A DNA stretch of 28,132 nt from contig JAGCGE010000322.1 in NCBI GenBank assembly GCA_017649745.1, positions 1 to 28,132 on the forward strand, given 5' to 3'. Source of the stretch: Clostridiales bacterium (GTDB lineage: Bacteria > Bacillota_A > Clostridia > Saccharofermentanales > Saccharofermentanaceae). Positions 1-8,029 of this stretch are shown piece by piece. Position 1 is the first letter of the stretch. The number at the start of each line of letters is the position of its first letter. A program made the position numbers and the translations under genes. The notes below the pieces were generated by a model. The model was not told the origin of the DNA. It did not search any database and worked only from the letters and a program-made list of their open reading frames with translations.

Positions 1-863
1 CCAATAACAACGCAATGGTCAAGCGCTGGTGTCCTGATATCGATGAGTTCGATAAGAAACAGTATAACAAGACAGGAGACGGTCATATCCTTGCGATGAC
101 TGCAGGTGCAGTAATGGAGAATCAGGGTCATACTAAGATGATGCATGACTTCGATTCTGCATTGATGTTCGAAGAGCCGTTCCTCTATCTCAATATGAAC
201 GGTGAGAGATTCACTAACGAATATACGGGATTCGTTTATATGGGTAACATCCTTAAGTATCAGCCTTCTTTCAAGGGTTCGATGCTTGATGCTGATCACC
301 AGGACGGATCAAAGGGTTGGTATTGCACTATCTACGATGACGACTATGTTAACTGGCCTAAGGATGAATTCGTAAGCGGAATGGTTCCTCCTCAAGTTAT
401 GATGAAGTTCATTCCGGGTGCAGTCGAGAATCCTCAGGGAGTGTTCAAGAATCTCATAGATCTTCATCGATGTGACACGCTCGAGGAACTTGCTTCTGAA
501 CTTGGTATCCCATATGAGAATATGAAAGCTTCGATTGAAAGATATAACGAGCTTTGTGAGAAGGGCAGCGATGACGATTTCGGTAAGCCTTCCAAGTATA
601 TGCACAAGATAGTTAAGGCTCCTTTCTGGGGTGCCAGAAAACATATCAGAGTTTCGGCTTCTGTGTCAGGTGTCATGACAGATGAGAACGGAAGAGCTCT
701 TGATAAGGATGGTAAGCCGATCGAAGGCCTTTACTGTGTCGGAAATCTCGGCGGTCCATTCTACGGAGGAAGTGACTATCCGTTCCATCAGACAGGTCTT
801 TCTCTCGGAAGATGTTACACATTCGGCCTTATAGCTGCTAAGCATGCTCTAGGCACTTTATAA
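1..863 (+). CDS. FAD-dependent fumarate reductase-type flavoprotein (C-terminal part, 5' truncated by window edge)
   Basis: The reading frame is already open at the first base (codons in phase from base 3), so this is the C-terminal part of a longer protein; the ATG at 15 is internal. The protein matches the FAD_binding_2 family (fumarate reductase/succinate dehydrogenase flavoprotein-like; also urocanate and other enoate reductases). Visible are a TGDGHILAMTAGA segment near the start, typical of the FAD-binding region, and a C-terminal GLYCVGNLGGPFYGG segment where this family contacts FAD, followed by HQTGLSLGRCYTFG. The substrate cannot be told from this fragment. The stop is TAA, followed by GAGGAG, the ribosome binding site of the next gene 14 bases on, so the two are probably co-transcribed. 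Confidence 0.8.
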   Translation, partial: NNNAMVKRWCPDIDEFDKKQYNKTGDGHILAMTAGAVMENQGHTKMMHDFDSALMFEEPFLYLNMNGERFTNEYTGFVYMGNILKYQPSFKGSMLDADHQDGSKGWYCTIYDDDYVNWPKDEFVSGMVPPQVMMKFIPGAVENPQGVFKNLIDLHRCDTLEELASELGIPYENMKASIERYNELCEKGSDDDFGKPSKYMHKIVKAPFWGARKHIRVSASVSGVMTDENGRALDKDGKPIEGLYCVGNLGGPFYGGSDYPFHQTGLSLGRCYTFGLIAAKHALGTL

Positions 864-877
864 GAGGAGTCCTGAAC

Positions 878-1834
878 ATGAAAGAACAGACGCAAAATAT
901 CTGTGATGTATTCATCTCCAACTATAAGACCGCGGGTGATGTATTCAGGCTCGACGGTGATATGGGCGCAGTTATATGCGCTTCTACGCTCATCGGAACA
1001 AAGGAGCCTGTTGATGAGAATATTCTTAAGAAACTTAAGGTAACCATAGATTCTTCGAGCGGATTTTTCTCAACGCTTCGTAACAGTAAGGCCAAGCAGG
1101 CCGTAGTCGCGGCAGCATCGAAGACTGAGAACCCGGATGAAGCTTATCTTAAGATCGAATATATCCATAAACTTCTAAAGACGGTATTCAGGGATTCTTC
1201 TGATCTTGTTATAACAGCCGTCGGTCTTTTTCAGTTCGGAAAAAACGATGATATTGATACTATCATCAAGAGAACGAGAAGGATCTATGATCTGATCGAC
1301 ATAGAACATCCTGTAATAACCACGAGTGAAGATATCTTAAACTTCGCATGCATGGCAAGCAGCGGAAAGAGCGCTGAAGACTGTGCCAAGGAATTCGAGG
1401 CTATATTTAAAGAAGTATGTAAATATGTAAAGAAGATAAATGAAGCTCAGGCTCTTGCTTGTATCCTATCGGTTTTTGACGGTGAGTGCGAGACAAAGGT
1501 GAAGAATTCCTGTGAACTTTACGATTATCTTCGTAAGCACAGGATCTCATTTGATAACTTCGGTCTTGAGTTGGTCGGCATCATCGCTATGCTTTTCGAA
1601 GACTGTGATAAGGACCTTCTTGTAGAGGAGATCAAGGAAGTAAGCTCCTACCTTTCGAAAACAAAAGGCCTTGGATCATGGGGTGGAGTTGGCGAGAAAG
1701 TAAGGAATATGATCTCGGCATCTATCGTTATAGATTCATATCTTGGTGACAATAATGCGATCTCTATGACAGTCAAGCAGATCATCTCTACGGTGATCAC
1801 AAGGACCTTGGAGGATTACTACTCACTTGACTAA
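878..1834 (+). CDS. DUF4003-like protein of unknown function
   Basis: A 318-residue, all-helical-looking soluble protein with no signal peptide or membrane segment. The pattern of an N-terminal FISNYKTAGDVFRLDGD segment, a middle stretch on 'dpdeaylkieyihklLk' lines and evenly spaced Leu/Ala-rich helices resembles the DUF4003 family; the function of that family is not known to me. It starts at ATG 878, nine bases after the GAGGAG site at 864-869, and lies 14 bases after the flavoprotein gene, so it is probably the second gene of that operon. There is no obvious terminator behind it; the next gene has its own promoter. The family call is by eye and moderately sure; the reading frame is very sure. 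Confidence 0.75.
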   Translation: MKEQTQNICDVFISNYKTAGDVFRLDGDMGAVICASTLIGTKEPVDENILKKLKVTIDSSSGFFSTLRNSKAKQAVVAAASKTENPDEAYLKIEYIHKLLKTVFRDSSDLVITAVGLFQFGKNDDIDTIIKRTRRIYDLIDIEHPVITTSEDILNFACMASSGKSAEDCAKEFEAIFKEVCKYVKKINEAQALACILSVFDGECETKVKNSCELYDYLRKHRISFDNFGLELVGIIAMLFEDCDKDLLVEEIKEVSSYLSKTKGLGSWGGVGEKVRNMISASIVIDSYLGDNNAISMTVKQIISTVITRTLEDYYSLD

Positions 1835-1917
1835 TATCGTAATTAATTTCTCGAGGTTTCATACAATTTTCACCATTTATCTCTAAATAAGTCTGTATAT
1901 TCTTACCTTTGAGATTA

Positions 1918-1945
1918 TTGCATTTGTTACTGTGAATGTTATAAT
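1918..1945 (+). promoter_or_regulatory. sigma-A-type promoter of the acidic lipoprotein gene
   Basis: TTGCAT (1918-1923), 16-base spacer, TATAAT (1940-1945), followed by the ribosome binding site GGAGAAGGG (1971-1979) and ATG at 1982. The stretch 1835-1917 holds nothing else I can recognise. Confidence 0.65.
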
Positions 1946-1981
1946 CTGCAAGTGTTAGACCAAAAGAAACGGAGAAGGGTT

Positions 1982-3322
1982 ATGAAAAAATTAAAACCTA
2001 TTATTGCTATGATGCTCTGTGCATCACTGGTCCTTGCTTCTGTAGCTTGTTCTTCTTCTAAGAGCGGCAAAAAGAAGAGTAAAGGTGGAGACGGTATCGA
2101 TGAAGACGATGCTTCAAAAGTAGCTGTTGACTTTGTCGAAGCTTTGATCAGCCAGGATGAAGATGAACTTAAGAAACTCTCTTCCGAAGACGAAGAATTC
2201 GAGTTTGATTATGATTTCAATGATCTCGATGCTGCTTATAAGGCATGGTTCAAGACATTCGAGGCTGAGGTTGAAGACGATGCTGTCGAGGTTGACGATG
2301 ATGAGGCTTCTGTAACTGTTACTGTTACATATGCTGATCTTTCCAGCATTGACGAAGCTTATTCAGAAGATGATCTTATAGATGAGATCGAAGATTGTGA
2401 AGACACAAAGTCAACAGAGATCAAGATCGAGCTTAAGTCCGACGATGACGATATTATCGTTTCTAATGCTTCCAAGGCTAAGTCTTCTTTCGACAAGATC
2501 GTAGATGGCGCAGAATTCAAGCTCCTTGAGGATCAGCCAATCGGTATCGACGAGGATATCATCTATGTAGATTATGAGTACGAGATCGGTGATACAGATA
2601 CAATCGAGATCGAAGTTGAGTGCTACGATTTTGACCAGTTCGAAGATTCCGAGATCGAGATCAAAGTAGAAGATCCTGATGGAAATACTGTTCTTGAGGG
2701 TACTCTCTACTTCCACGCAGACTCTACTTTGAGCCTTTCAACAACACCTAAGACACTTGGTCTTGACAAGTGGACAGAAGGTTACTACTCCGGTTACGCT
2801 GAGTGCGGTGACTACTACTATGGTATCGGTTTCTATGTAGAGGGTTCAGGTGATGAGCCGGATCCAACTTCTACAGTTACACCTGGTGGTGACACAGACC
2901 TTAAGGCTGCTCCTGATGACAAGGCAGGTAAGCTTGATGAGACAGCCGGAACATATGAGAATGATGTCTTTGGATTTAGGATCGAATTCCCATCTGATAT
3001 GACAACAATGGATCCTTCAGCATTCATGTCTGGTGATGAGGATGAGTACACAAAGGGTATCAGAGCAATGGCTATGACAGCTGACGGTGACTTCGTTGCA
3101 GTAGCAGTTTATGAAGGTGACGAGTCCGTACTCGCTATGATCGGTCTCAGCTCTTCACAGTCAGGCGGTAAGGATGTAGACTGCAACGGTATAACATTTA
3201 CTCGTATCAATGCAGGTGGTTCTGACGTTCTTTACATGGTTAAGGACAAGTACATCGTAATGATCATCGCTGGTTCAGCTGATACTAACGATGCAATCAT
3301 GGATTGTATCTCACCTCTCTGA
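1982..3322 (+). CDS. acidic lipoprotein, function unknown
   Basis: A 446-residue secreted lipoprotein. The start is ATG 1982, placed just behind GGAGAAGGG; an upstream in-frame GTG at 1952 would put this Shine-Dalgarno inside the gene. The N-terminus is a signal peptide (MKKLKPIIAMMLCAS...) with a lipobox ending SVAC, then a Ser/Lys/Gly-rich linker. Residues about 40-280 are extremely rich in Asp and Glu. A Pro/Thr/Gly linker near residue 290-300 leads to a C-terminal domain beginning around TYENDVFGFRIEFP, reminiscent of small folded domains seen in Clostridial lipoproteins. I do not recognise a function. The acidic domain could bind divalent cations, but that is only an inference. Expression looks monocistronic: own promoter, strong terminator right behind. 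Confidence 0.85.
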   Translation: MKKLKPIIAMMLCASLVLASVACSSSKSGKKKSKGGDGIDEDDASKVAVDFVEALISQDEDELKKLSSEDEEFEFDYDFNDLDAAYKAWFKTFEAEVEDDAVEVDDDEASVTVTVTYADLSSIDEAYSEDDLIDEIEDCEDTKSTEIKIELKSDDDDIIVSNASKAKSSFDKIVDGAEFKLLEDQPIGIDEDIIYVDYEYEIGDTDTIEIEVECYDFDQFEDSEIEIKVEDPDGNTVLEGTLYFHADSTLSLSTTPKTLGLDKWTEGYYSGYAECGDYYYGIGFYVEGSGDEPDPTSTVTPGGDTDLKAAPDDKAGKLDETAGTYENDVFGFRIEFPSDMTTMDPSAFMSGDEDEYTKGIRAMAMTADGDFVAVAVYEGDESVLAMIGLSSSQSGGKDVDCNGITFTRINAGGSDVLYMVKDKYIVMIIAGSADTNDAIMDCISPL

Positions 3323-3343
3323 TAAGTTCAGATGACTATCTTT

Positions 3344-3376
3344 ACGGCTTCGAAGGAAACTTCGGAGCCGTTTTTT
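3344..3376 (+). terminator. strong intrinsic terminator after the acidic lipoprotein gene
   Basis: A 12-bp stem (ACGGCTTCGAAG / CTTCGGAGCCGT, one T-G pair) closed by a GAAA tetraloop (3356-3359) and followed by six T (3371-3376). Confidence 0.95.
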
Positions 3377-3377
3377 A

Positions 3378-3386
3378 TGTTATAAT
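3378..3386 (+). promoter_or_regulatory. extended -10 promoter of the NudC-like gene
   Basis: TGTTATAAT is an extended -10 element (TGnTATAAT) immediately behind the terminator. No good -35 is visible, which fits an extended -10 promoter. The ribosome binding site AAGGAGATG (3397-3405) precedes ATG 3411. Confidence 0.6.
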
Positions 3387-3410
3387 CACACCTGAAAAGG
3401 AGATGAACAT

Positions 3411-4232
3411 ATGATCCAAGATATCTTTCCTTCCAAGATCGACATAACTTATTCAGATATAAAGCCTAAGCCTGAATCCAGGATAATGTATTTCAAGGGA
3501 AATGACCTCATGATCCTTTTCGAAAACGATAAGATCCTTTTTCCTGAGTACAGAGATTTCCCTGAGGGAACAGAGGTCACATATCTTTTTAAGGTAGATG
3601 ATGTCGAGTTCTTTATCTGTTTTGAGTCTTCCTGTGATCCGACAGGCTACGAATTTCATCCGATGCGTGAATTAAAGCAGATGAATTATCGATCAAATAA
3701 GAGGCTTTTCGAAGCCTTCACGGCATTTCACCTGTATCAGTGGTATGACTCCAGCAGGTTCTGCGGTCACTGCGGAAGCAAGACAACATTCGATTCAGTT
3801 GAAAGAGCAATGGTATGCACAAGCTGCAACCGTAAGATATATCCGAGGATCAATCCGGCGGTCATAGTCGGTATCATCAACGGTGACAGGATCCTTCTTA
3901 CTAAATACAGAACAGGATTTAACCACAATGCACTTGTAGCAGGCTTTGCCGAGATCGGCGAGACGCTTGAAGATACGGTAAGAAGAGAAGTATCTGAAGA
4001 AGTCGGATTGAAGGTTAAGAGCATCAGATACTATAAATCGCAGCCTTGGGGAGTTGTTTCCGACCTTTTGGTAGGATTCTTCTGTGAGGTCGACGGTGAC
4101 GACACGATCAAGATGGATGAGGGCGAACTTAAATACGCCGAATGGGTAAGACCCGAGGATATAGTTCTCCAGCCTAATGACATAAGTCTGACAAATGAAA
4201 TGATGAAGCTTTTTAAGCAGGGGGACTTATAA
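3411..4232 (+). CDS. nudC: NAD(+)/NADH diphosphatase, NudC-type Nudix hydrolase
   Basis: A 273-residue protein with the NudC layout: a divergent N-terminal domain, a four-cysteine zinc ribbon (C118, C121, C136, C139), then the Nudix domain. The Nudix box lies at G178-L200 and fits GX5EX7REUXEEXGU exactly, with the metal-binding glutamates in REVSEE. SQPW at 210-213 matches the start of the SQPWPFPXS signature that separates NADH pyrophosphatases from other Nudix enzymes; the following residues (GVVSD) differ from the usual PFP. Family members cleave NADH or NAD+ to NMN(H) and AMP, and can remove NAD caps from RNA. It is cytosolic, with no signal peptide. It probably forms a single-gene unit between its own extended -10 promoter and that of the next gene. 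Confidence 0.9.
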   Translation: MIQDIFPSKIDITYSDIKPKPESRIMYFKGNDLMILFENDKILFPEYRDFPEGTEVTYLFKVDDVEFFICFESSCDPTGYEFHPMRELKQMNYRSNKRLFEAFTAFHLYQWYDSSRFCGHCGSKTTFDSVERAMVCTSCNRKIYPRINPAVIVGIINGDRILLTKYRTGFNHNALVAGFAEIGETLEDTVRREVSEEVGLKVKSIRYYKSQPWGVVSDLLVGFFCEVDGDDTIKMDEGELKYAEWVRPEDIVLQPNDISLTNEMMKLFKQGDL

Positions 4233-4245
4233 TAAGGCGCTTTTC

Positions 4246-4254
4246 TGATATAAT
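4246..4254 (+). promoter_or_regulatory. extended -10 promoter of the GH5 gene
   Basis: TGATATAAT is an extended -10 element (TGnTATAAT) 36 bases before ATG 4291. The possible ribosome binding site GATGAGGTAGGG (4271-4282) is weaker than elsewhere in the window. Confidence 0.55.
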
Positions 4255-4290
4255 GTTCATACTTCAAAAGATGAGGTAGGGCAAAAAACT

Positions 4291-5319
4291 ATGAAAAAAT
4301 GGAACGGTTATCAGAAGGGTATCAACCTCGGTGGTTGGTTCTCACAGTGTGTTTACACAGAGGAACATTACGATTCTTTCATCAAAGAAGAGGACATTAA
4401 AGTTATAAAGAGTTGGGGAATGGATCATATCCGTTTGCCTATTGACTATAACCTTGTTGAAGATGATAAAGGAAATAAGATCCAAAAAGGATATGACAGG
4501 CTGGAGGAGTGCATCTCCTGGTGTCGTAATAACGGACTTAATATGATCCTCGATCTTCATAAGACAGTAGGTTTTTCATTCTATGAAGGAGACGGAGAAG
4601 TTGGTTTCTTCGATAATCCTGCATATCAGGAAAGATTCTATCAATTATGGGAAAGCCTCGCTAAGAGCTTTGGCAAGTAGAAGGATATGCTGGCTTTCGA
4701 GCTTCTTAATGAAGTAACAGAGAAGTCCTATTGTGACAAGTGGAATGAGATCTCAACAGAGTGCATTAAAAGGATCAGAGCTATTGCACCTGATATCAGC
4801 ATCCTTGTTGGAGGTTATTACAACAATAGCGTATCCGCAGTTAAGGATATCGCGCTTCCGTACGATGAGAATGTTATCTACAATTTCCATTGCTACGAGC
4901 CATTGATCTTTACGCATCAGGGTGCATCCTGGATCCCTACTATGGATACTTCTTTCAGGATCTCAGTTGATGCTCCTTATAAGGAAATGGAAAAAGCAGG
5001 ATCAACGATGCTTCAGCAGATGACAACCGGATTCCCGGGTTTTGATCCTGATGACACACTTTCAGAAGTATATTTTGAGAAGATCTTTGAAGAAGCTTTG
5101 AAGACAGCCGAGGAACGTAACGTAGTTTTGTACTGTGGTGAGTACGGAGTTATCGAACTTGCTTCTCCAGAAGATGCAGTTAAGTGGTTCAGCTTAATAA
5201 ACGGTGTGTTTACTAAGTATGGTATCGGAAGAGCTGCGTGGTCATACAAGAAGATGGACTTCGGCATCAGTGATTCCAGAATGGACAATGTTAGAGAAGA
5301 ACTTCTCAAATATCTGTAA
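4291..5319 (+). pseudogene. GH5 cellulase/beta-glycanase-like gene with an internal amber stop
   Basis: One continuous reading frame of 342 codons broken only by TAG at codon 130 (4678-4680). The two halves together make a normal-length glycoside hydrolase family 5 domain. The N-terminal half (129 residues) has KGINLGGWF, HIRLPIDYN and MILDLHKT. The C-terminal half has LAFELLNE, whose Glu (residue 141) is the acid/base, and YCGEYG, whose Glu (residue 284) is the nucleophile. Both catalytic residues lie behind the TAG, so the short product would be inactive. The codon sits where related enzymes often have Tyr (...FGK-Y-KD...), one base from TAT or TAC. ATG 4687 is in frame but has no properly spaced ribosome binding site. 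There is no signal peptide, so the intact enzyme would be cytoplasmic and act on imported oligosaccharides. Possible explanations are a nonsense mutation, a sequence error or suppression. Confidence 0.75.
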
Positions 5320-5338
5320 TTCAAAAAGTTGATAATTA

Positions 5339-5370
5339 ACAGTCGATGAGATCTCATCGGCTGTTTTTTT
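5339..5370 (+). terminator. intrinsic terminator after the GH5 gene
   Basis: An 11-bp stem (ACAGTCGATGA / TCATCGGCTGT, one T-G pair) with loop GATC, running into seven T (5364-5370). Confidence 0.93.
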
Positions 5371-5386
5371 ATCAGGATAATAACGA

Positions 5387-5392
5387 TATAAT
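5387..5392 (+). promoter_or_regulatory. -10 element of the GH27 gene promoter
   Basis: A perfect TATAAT behind the terminator and 32 bases before ATG 5425. The -35 position falls on the terminator T-run, so no recognisable -35 is present; an activator may be needed. The ribosome binding site AAGGAG is at 5411-5416. Confidence 0.5.
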
Positions 5393-5424
5393 CAGTTAAT
5401 AGACTCAGTGAAGGAGATAATAAT

Positions 5425-7185
5425 ATGAATAAACCGAGCCAGATCAATGATGATTCCTTGAGATATGATTCTTTCGATAACGGAGAGATGTTCGAATCCA
5501 AATGCAATCAAAGATTGCCTTTAATGGGATGGAACAGCTGGAATGCTTTTGGAAGTGGTAATAATGAGACTCTTACGCTTGCTATGGCAGAAAAGATCAA
5601 GGAACTCGGTCTTGATGAACTCGGTTATAAATATATCATCCTTGACGACGGTTGCTATGAGAATGTAAGAATAGAAGATCGTCTATGTAATAGTAAAGAA
5701 AGATTCCCTGGCGGTTTTAAACCTCTTGCAGATAAACTTCATGCAATGGGCCTTAAGTTCGGAATGTATAACGACATCGGAGATAGGCTTTGCTCAGGCG
5801 CGCAGGTTGGTCTGTACGGTCATGAGGAGATCGATGCTCAATCTTACGCACAGTGGGATATCGATTTCATTAAAGTCGATAACTGCTATTATCTGTGGGA
5901 TAACGCAACATTTGCGGATCCGACAAATGCTAAATACTCTTTTGCTCCAAATATCAGGAGTATAAAGATAGATGGGAATGAATATAATGCAATAACTGAT
6001 GGAACTGTTACAGGACTTATAGGAAAGAAGACCGATTCATATGTAACTTTTATAGGAACATTTGATGGTACGGCTCCTGATCATACTCCTGTAGGTAATA
6101 GAAGTAGTGAACTTATCTTCAATATTGATTCTGATTGCGACAAGACATGCGAGCTTATGGTCGAATATGCAAGTGGTAAGGAAGAGGGAATAGGACAGTG
6201 GCTTCAGGTAGCTGTCGGAAATAAGATCTTCTTTGATGATATGCTTGAAGAAACTTCCCAACCGACTGAGTTTATCTATTCGTCTATAATCAAGGTCGAA
6301 CTTAAAAAGGGTTCAAACAAGCTTAGATTAATGAATCACAGAAGGCAGGAAAATACATTAAGTAGCTATGTGCACTTCAAAAACGCACTAAGTAAGTACA
6401 TTCCTGATAGGGAAATAGTGCTTTCAGTATGCGAATGGGGTAAGACACAGCCGCAGAACTGGGCTTATAAGGTCGGTAATTACTGGAGAATACTAAACGA
6501 TATCACATTTGCCATTGGTTCACCTGAAGGTGATTACGGTACATGCTCTTGGGAGGCAGATTACACTACTTCCATTACTTCCCAGTACAACAAGGCAGTT
6601 ATAATGGATGAGTTCTCTGGCCCGGAAAAAGGCTGGAACGATCCGGATATGTTGGTAATAGGCATGAATGGGCTTACATATACTATGAATAAGAGTCATA
6701 TGGCGATGTGGTGTATGATGTGTTCACCTCTGATGCTGGGTCTTGATATGAGACGAGTTGAAAAGGGCGATGACATCTTCAATTTGATCGCCAATAAGGA
6801 ATTGATATCGATCGACCAGGATGAACTTGGTGTTCAGGCAAAGAGAATATTTACGACATATAAATGTGATGAGCCGGATAAGGAGTATATCAGAGATAAT
6901 AAGAGAACAGATGTGCTCTGTAAACCATTAAATGATGGAAGCATCGCTTTGTCTTTCTTTAATATCGATAAGGATGAGGCTTCTAAAAAAGTAACTATAG
7001 ACGTAGCTCTTATCATGAAAAATCTTTCTCATAAGATGGTCGATCCTGATAAGTTTGCTAATGCAAAATCTTATGAGATCAAAGATTGTTTTACAGGTGA
7101 AAAATGCATCTTGAATGATAAGGAATTCACAGTAGAAAATATAGCTCCATGTGATTCGATCGTATGGAAGGTAAAGCCTTTATGA
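5425..7185 (+). CDS. alpha-galactosidase, GH27, with an inserted carbohydrate-binding-like domain
   Basis: A 586-residue glycoside hydrolase family 27 (melibiase) protein that removes terminal alpha-1,6-galactose from raffinose-type sugars or galactomannan. The barrel begins at residue 31 with LPLMGWNSWNAF, followed by ILDDG (72-76) and KFGMYNDIG. FIKVDNCYY carries the predicted nucleophile D152. The second catalytic Asp is predicted at D359 in NYWRILNDI, equivalent to the human WRNFAD site. GWNDPDML and CSPLMLGLDMR follow, then a C-terminal beta domain from about 480. Unusually, residues about 165-325 interrupt the barrel between D152 and the next strand (IVLSVCEWG). This part is beta-rich and looks like a CBM6/35-type sandwich. 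There is no signal peptide, so the enzyme is probably cytosolic. The stop overlaps the start of the next ORF in ATGA. Confidence 0.92.
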   Translation: MNKPSQINDDSLRYDSFDNGEMFESKCNQRLPLMGWNSWNAFGSGNNETLTLAMAEKIKELGLDELGYKYIILDDGCYENVRIEDRLCNSKERFPGGFKPLADKLHAMGLKFGMYNDIGDRLCSGAQVGLYGHEEIDAQSYAQWDIDFIKVDNCYYLWDNATFADPTNAKYSFAPNIRSIKIDGNEYNAITDGTVTGLIGKKTDSYVTFIGTFDGTAPDHTPVGNRSSELIFNIDSDCDKTCELMVEYASGKEEGIGQWLQVAVGNKIFFDDMLEETSQPTEFIYSSIIKVELKKGSNKLRLMNHRRQENTLSSYVHFKNALSKYIPDREIVLSVCEWGKTQPQNWAYKVGNYWRILNDITFAIGSPEGDYGTCSWEADYTTSITSQYNKAVIMDEFSGPEKGWNDPDMLVIGMNGLTYTMNKSHMAMWCMMCSPLMLGLDMRRVEKGDDIFNLIANKELISIDQDELGVQAKRIFTTYKCDEPDKEYIRDNKRTDVLCKPLNDGSIALSFFNIDKDEASKKVTIDVALIMKNLSHKMVDPDKFANAKSYEIKDCFTGEKCILNDKEFTVENIAPCDSIVWKVKPL

Positions 7186-7523
7186 CAGAAAAAGAATTCG
7201 CTGATCTTCTTGGTGAAAAAACTATTCTGGAAGATGACGGAGAGAGTATTCTGATAAGGAAAAATTGTGCGAAAATGATACACCTTTTTCTGCAAAGAGA
7301 ATTGCATGAAAAAGATGAGATCAATATCAAGAAAGCAGAGGAGATTAAAGACCTTTTTGACTGCAGGATATGTGCAAATCATATAGCGCAAGTTTATCTT
7401 AAAGGAATCATGGAGATCGACAGAAACATGATGCTGTTTAATGCGTATAAAGAGGTCAGCAAAAAAGAGGCAACTTGTTACGTATTAAGAACTGTGGATA
7501 AAAGTAAGAGATTGCTGTTGTAA
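7182..7523 (+). CDS. small SLH-like protein, translationally coupled to GH27
   Basis: A 113-residue protein starting at ATG 7182, whose last bases overlap the TGA of the GH27 gene (ATGA). GGAAGG at 7167-7172 is a usable ribosome binding site. An in-frame ATG at 7164 is possible but would place that site inside the ORF. The C-terminal half follows the S-layer homology domain pattern: IKDLFDC, then HIAQVYLKGIME, then a short loop with F, then EVSKKEAT and VLRTVD. The N-terminal half (RKNCAKMIHLFLQREL) looks like the end of a preceding SLH unit. There is no signal peptide or membrane segment, so surface anchoring is unlikely for this protein as it stands. It may be a detached accessory domain of the alpha-galactosidase. 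The SLH match is by eye only; the function is unknown. Confidence 0.65.
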   Translation: MTEKEFADLLGEKTILEDDGESILIRKNCAKMIHLFLQRELHEKDEINIKKAEEIKDLFDCRICANHIAQVYLKGIMEIDRNMMLFNAYKEVSKKEATCYVLRTVDKSKRLLL

Positions 7524-7546
7524 TTAGGCAAAAAGTTGCATATAAT
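7518..7546 (+). promoter_or_regulatory. promoter of the marR-like operon
   Basis: TTGTAA (7518-7523, overlapping the preceding stop codon), 17-base spacer, TATAAT (7541-7546). The ribosome binding site AGGAGAAGG (7571-7579) precedes ATG 7584. Confidence 0.7.
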
Positions 7547-7583
7547 CTTTTAAAAGGCTTTGTTTCAGTAAGGAGAAGGATTT

Positions 7584-8012
7584 ATGTCTAGAGTTTCAAA
7601 AGAGGAATATATTATCGGTTCCATCTCGCTTCTTGCGAATAGATTTGCACAATTTGGTGATTCAATACATGAAGATATTACATTCAAACAGTGGTTCTTA
7701 TTGCTGATGATCTCTAAGATGGATGATGAAGAAAAGAGCTTGAATTCTATTGCGGATTTTGTCGGTACAACGAGACAAAATGTTAAGAAACTTATAGTGC
7801 CTTTGGAAGAGAAAAAATACGTTAAAGTCAAACCGTCAAAAACGGATGCAAGAGCACTTAAGATCGAACTTGCTCCAAAGACATACAGATATTTCGAAAA
7901 GCACTACGAAACTACTGCAAAAAAGACTGATGAGTTGTTTTCAAAAATGAATGAGAATGACCTCGATAGATTGATCCAAGATCTCAGCAAACTGATGGAA
8001 TGTTTTGAGTGA
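7584..8012 (+). CDS. MarR-family transcriptional regulator
   Basis: A 142-residue winged-helix protein with the MarR layout. An N-terminal dimerisation helix is followed by FKQWFLLLMIS (about 33-43), and then the helix-turn-helix SLNSIADFVGTTRQNVKKLIVPLEEKKYV (roughly residues 52-80). The wing is VKPSKTDARALKIELAPKT, which keeps the 'D.R' signature typical of MarR wings, and two C-terminal helices close the dimer. It probably controls its own operon: the next gene begins 17 bases downstream with no promoter in between. The ligand is unknown. Confidence 0.87.
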   Translation: MSRVSKEEYIIGSISLLANRFAQFGDSIHEDITFKQWFLLLMISKMDDEEKSLNSIADFVGTTRQNVKKLIVPLEEKKYVKVKPSKTDARALKIELAPKTYRYFEKHYETTAKKTDELFSKMNENDLDRLIQDLSKLMECFE

Positions 8013-8029
8013 TTGAAAGGCATTAATCT

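Noticed and set aside
1952..1981. Upstream GTG start for the acidic lipoprotein
   Set aside because: It would put the Shine-Dalgarno GGAGAAGGG inside the gene and add a charged extension before the signal peptide.
4678..4680. Pyrrolysine insertion at the GH5 amber codon
   Set aside because: Pyrrolysine is known in methylamine methyltransferases and few other proteins; no pyl genes are visible and the position fits Tyr in homologues, so mutation or error is more likely.
4687..5319. Independent gene starting at ATG 4687
   Set aside because: The protein would be only the back half of a GH5 barrel, and AAGGA sits one to two bases from the ATG, too close to serve as a ribosome binding site.
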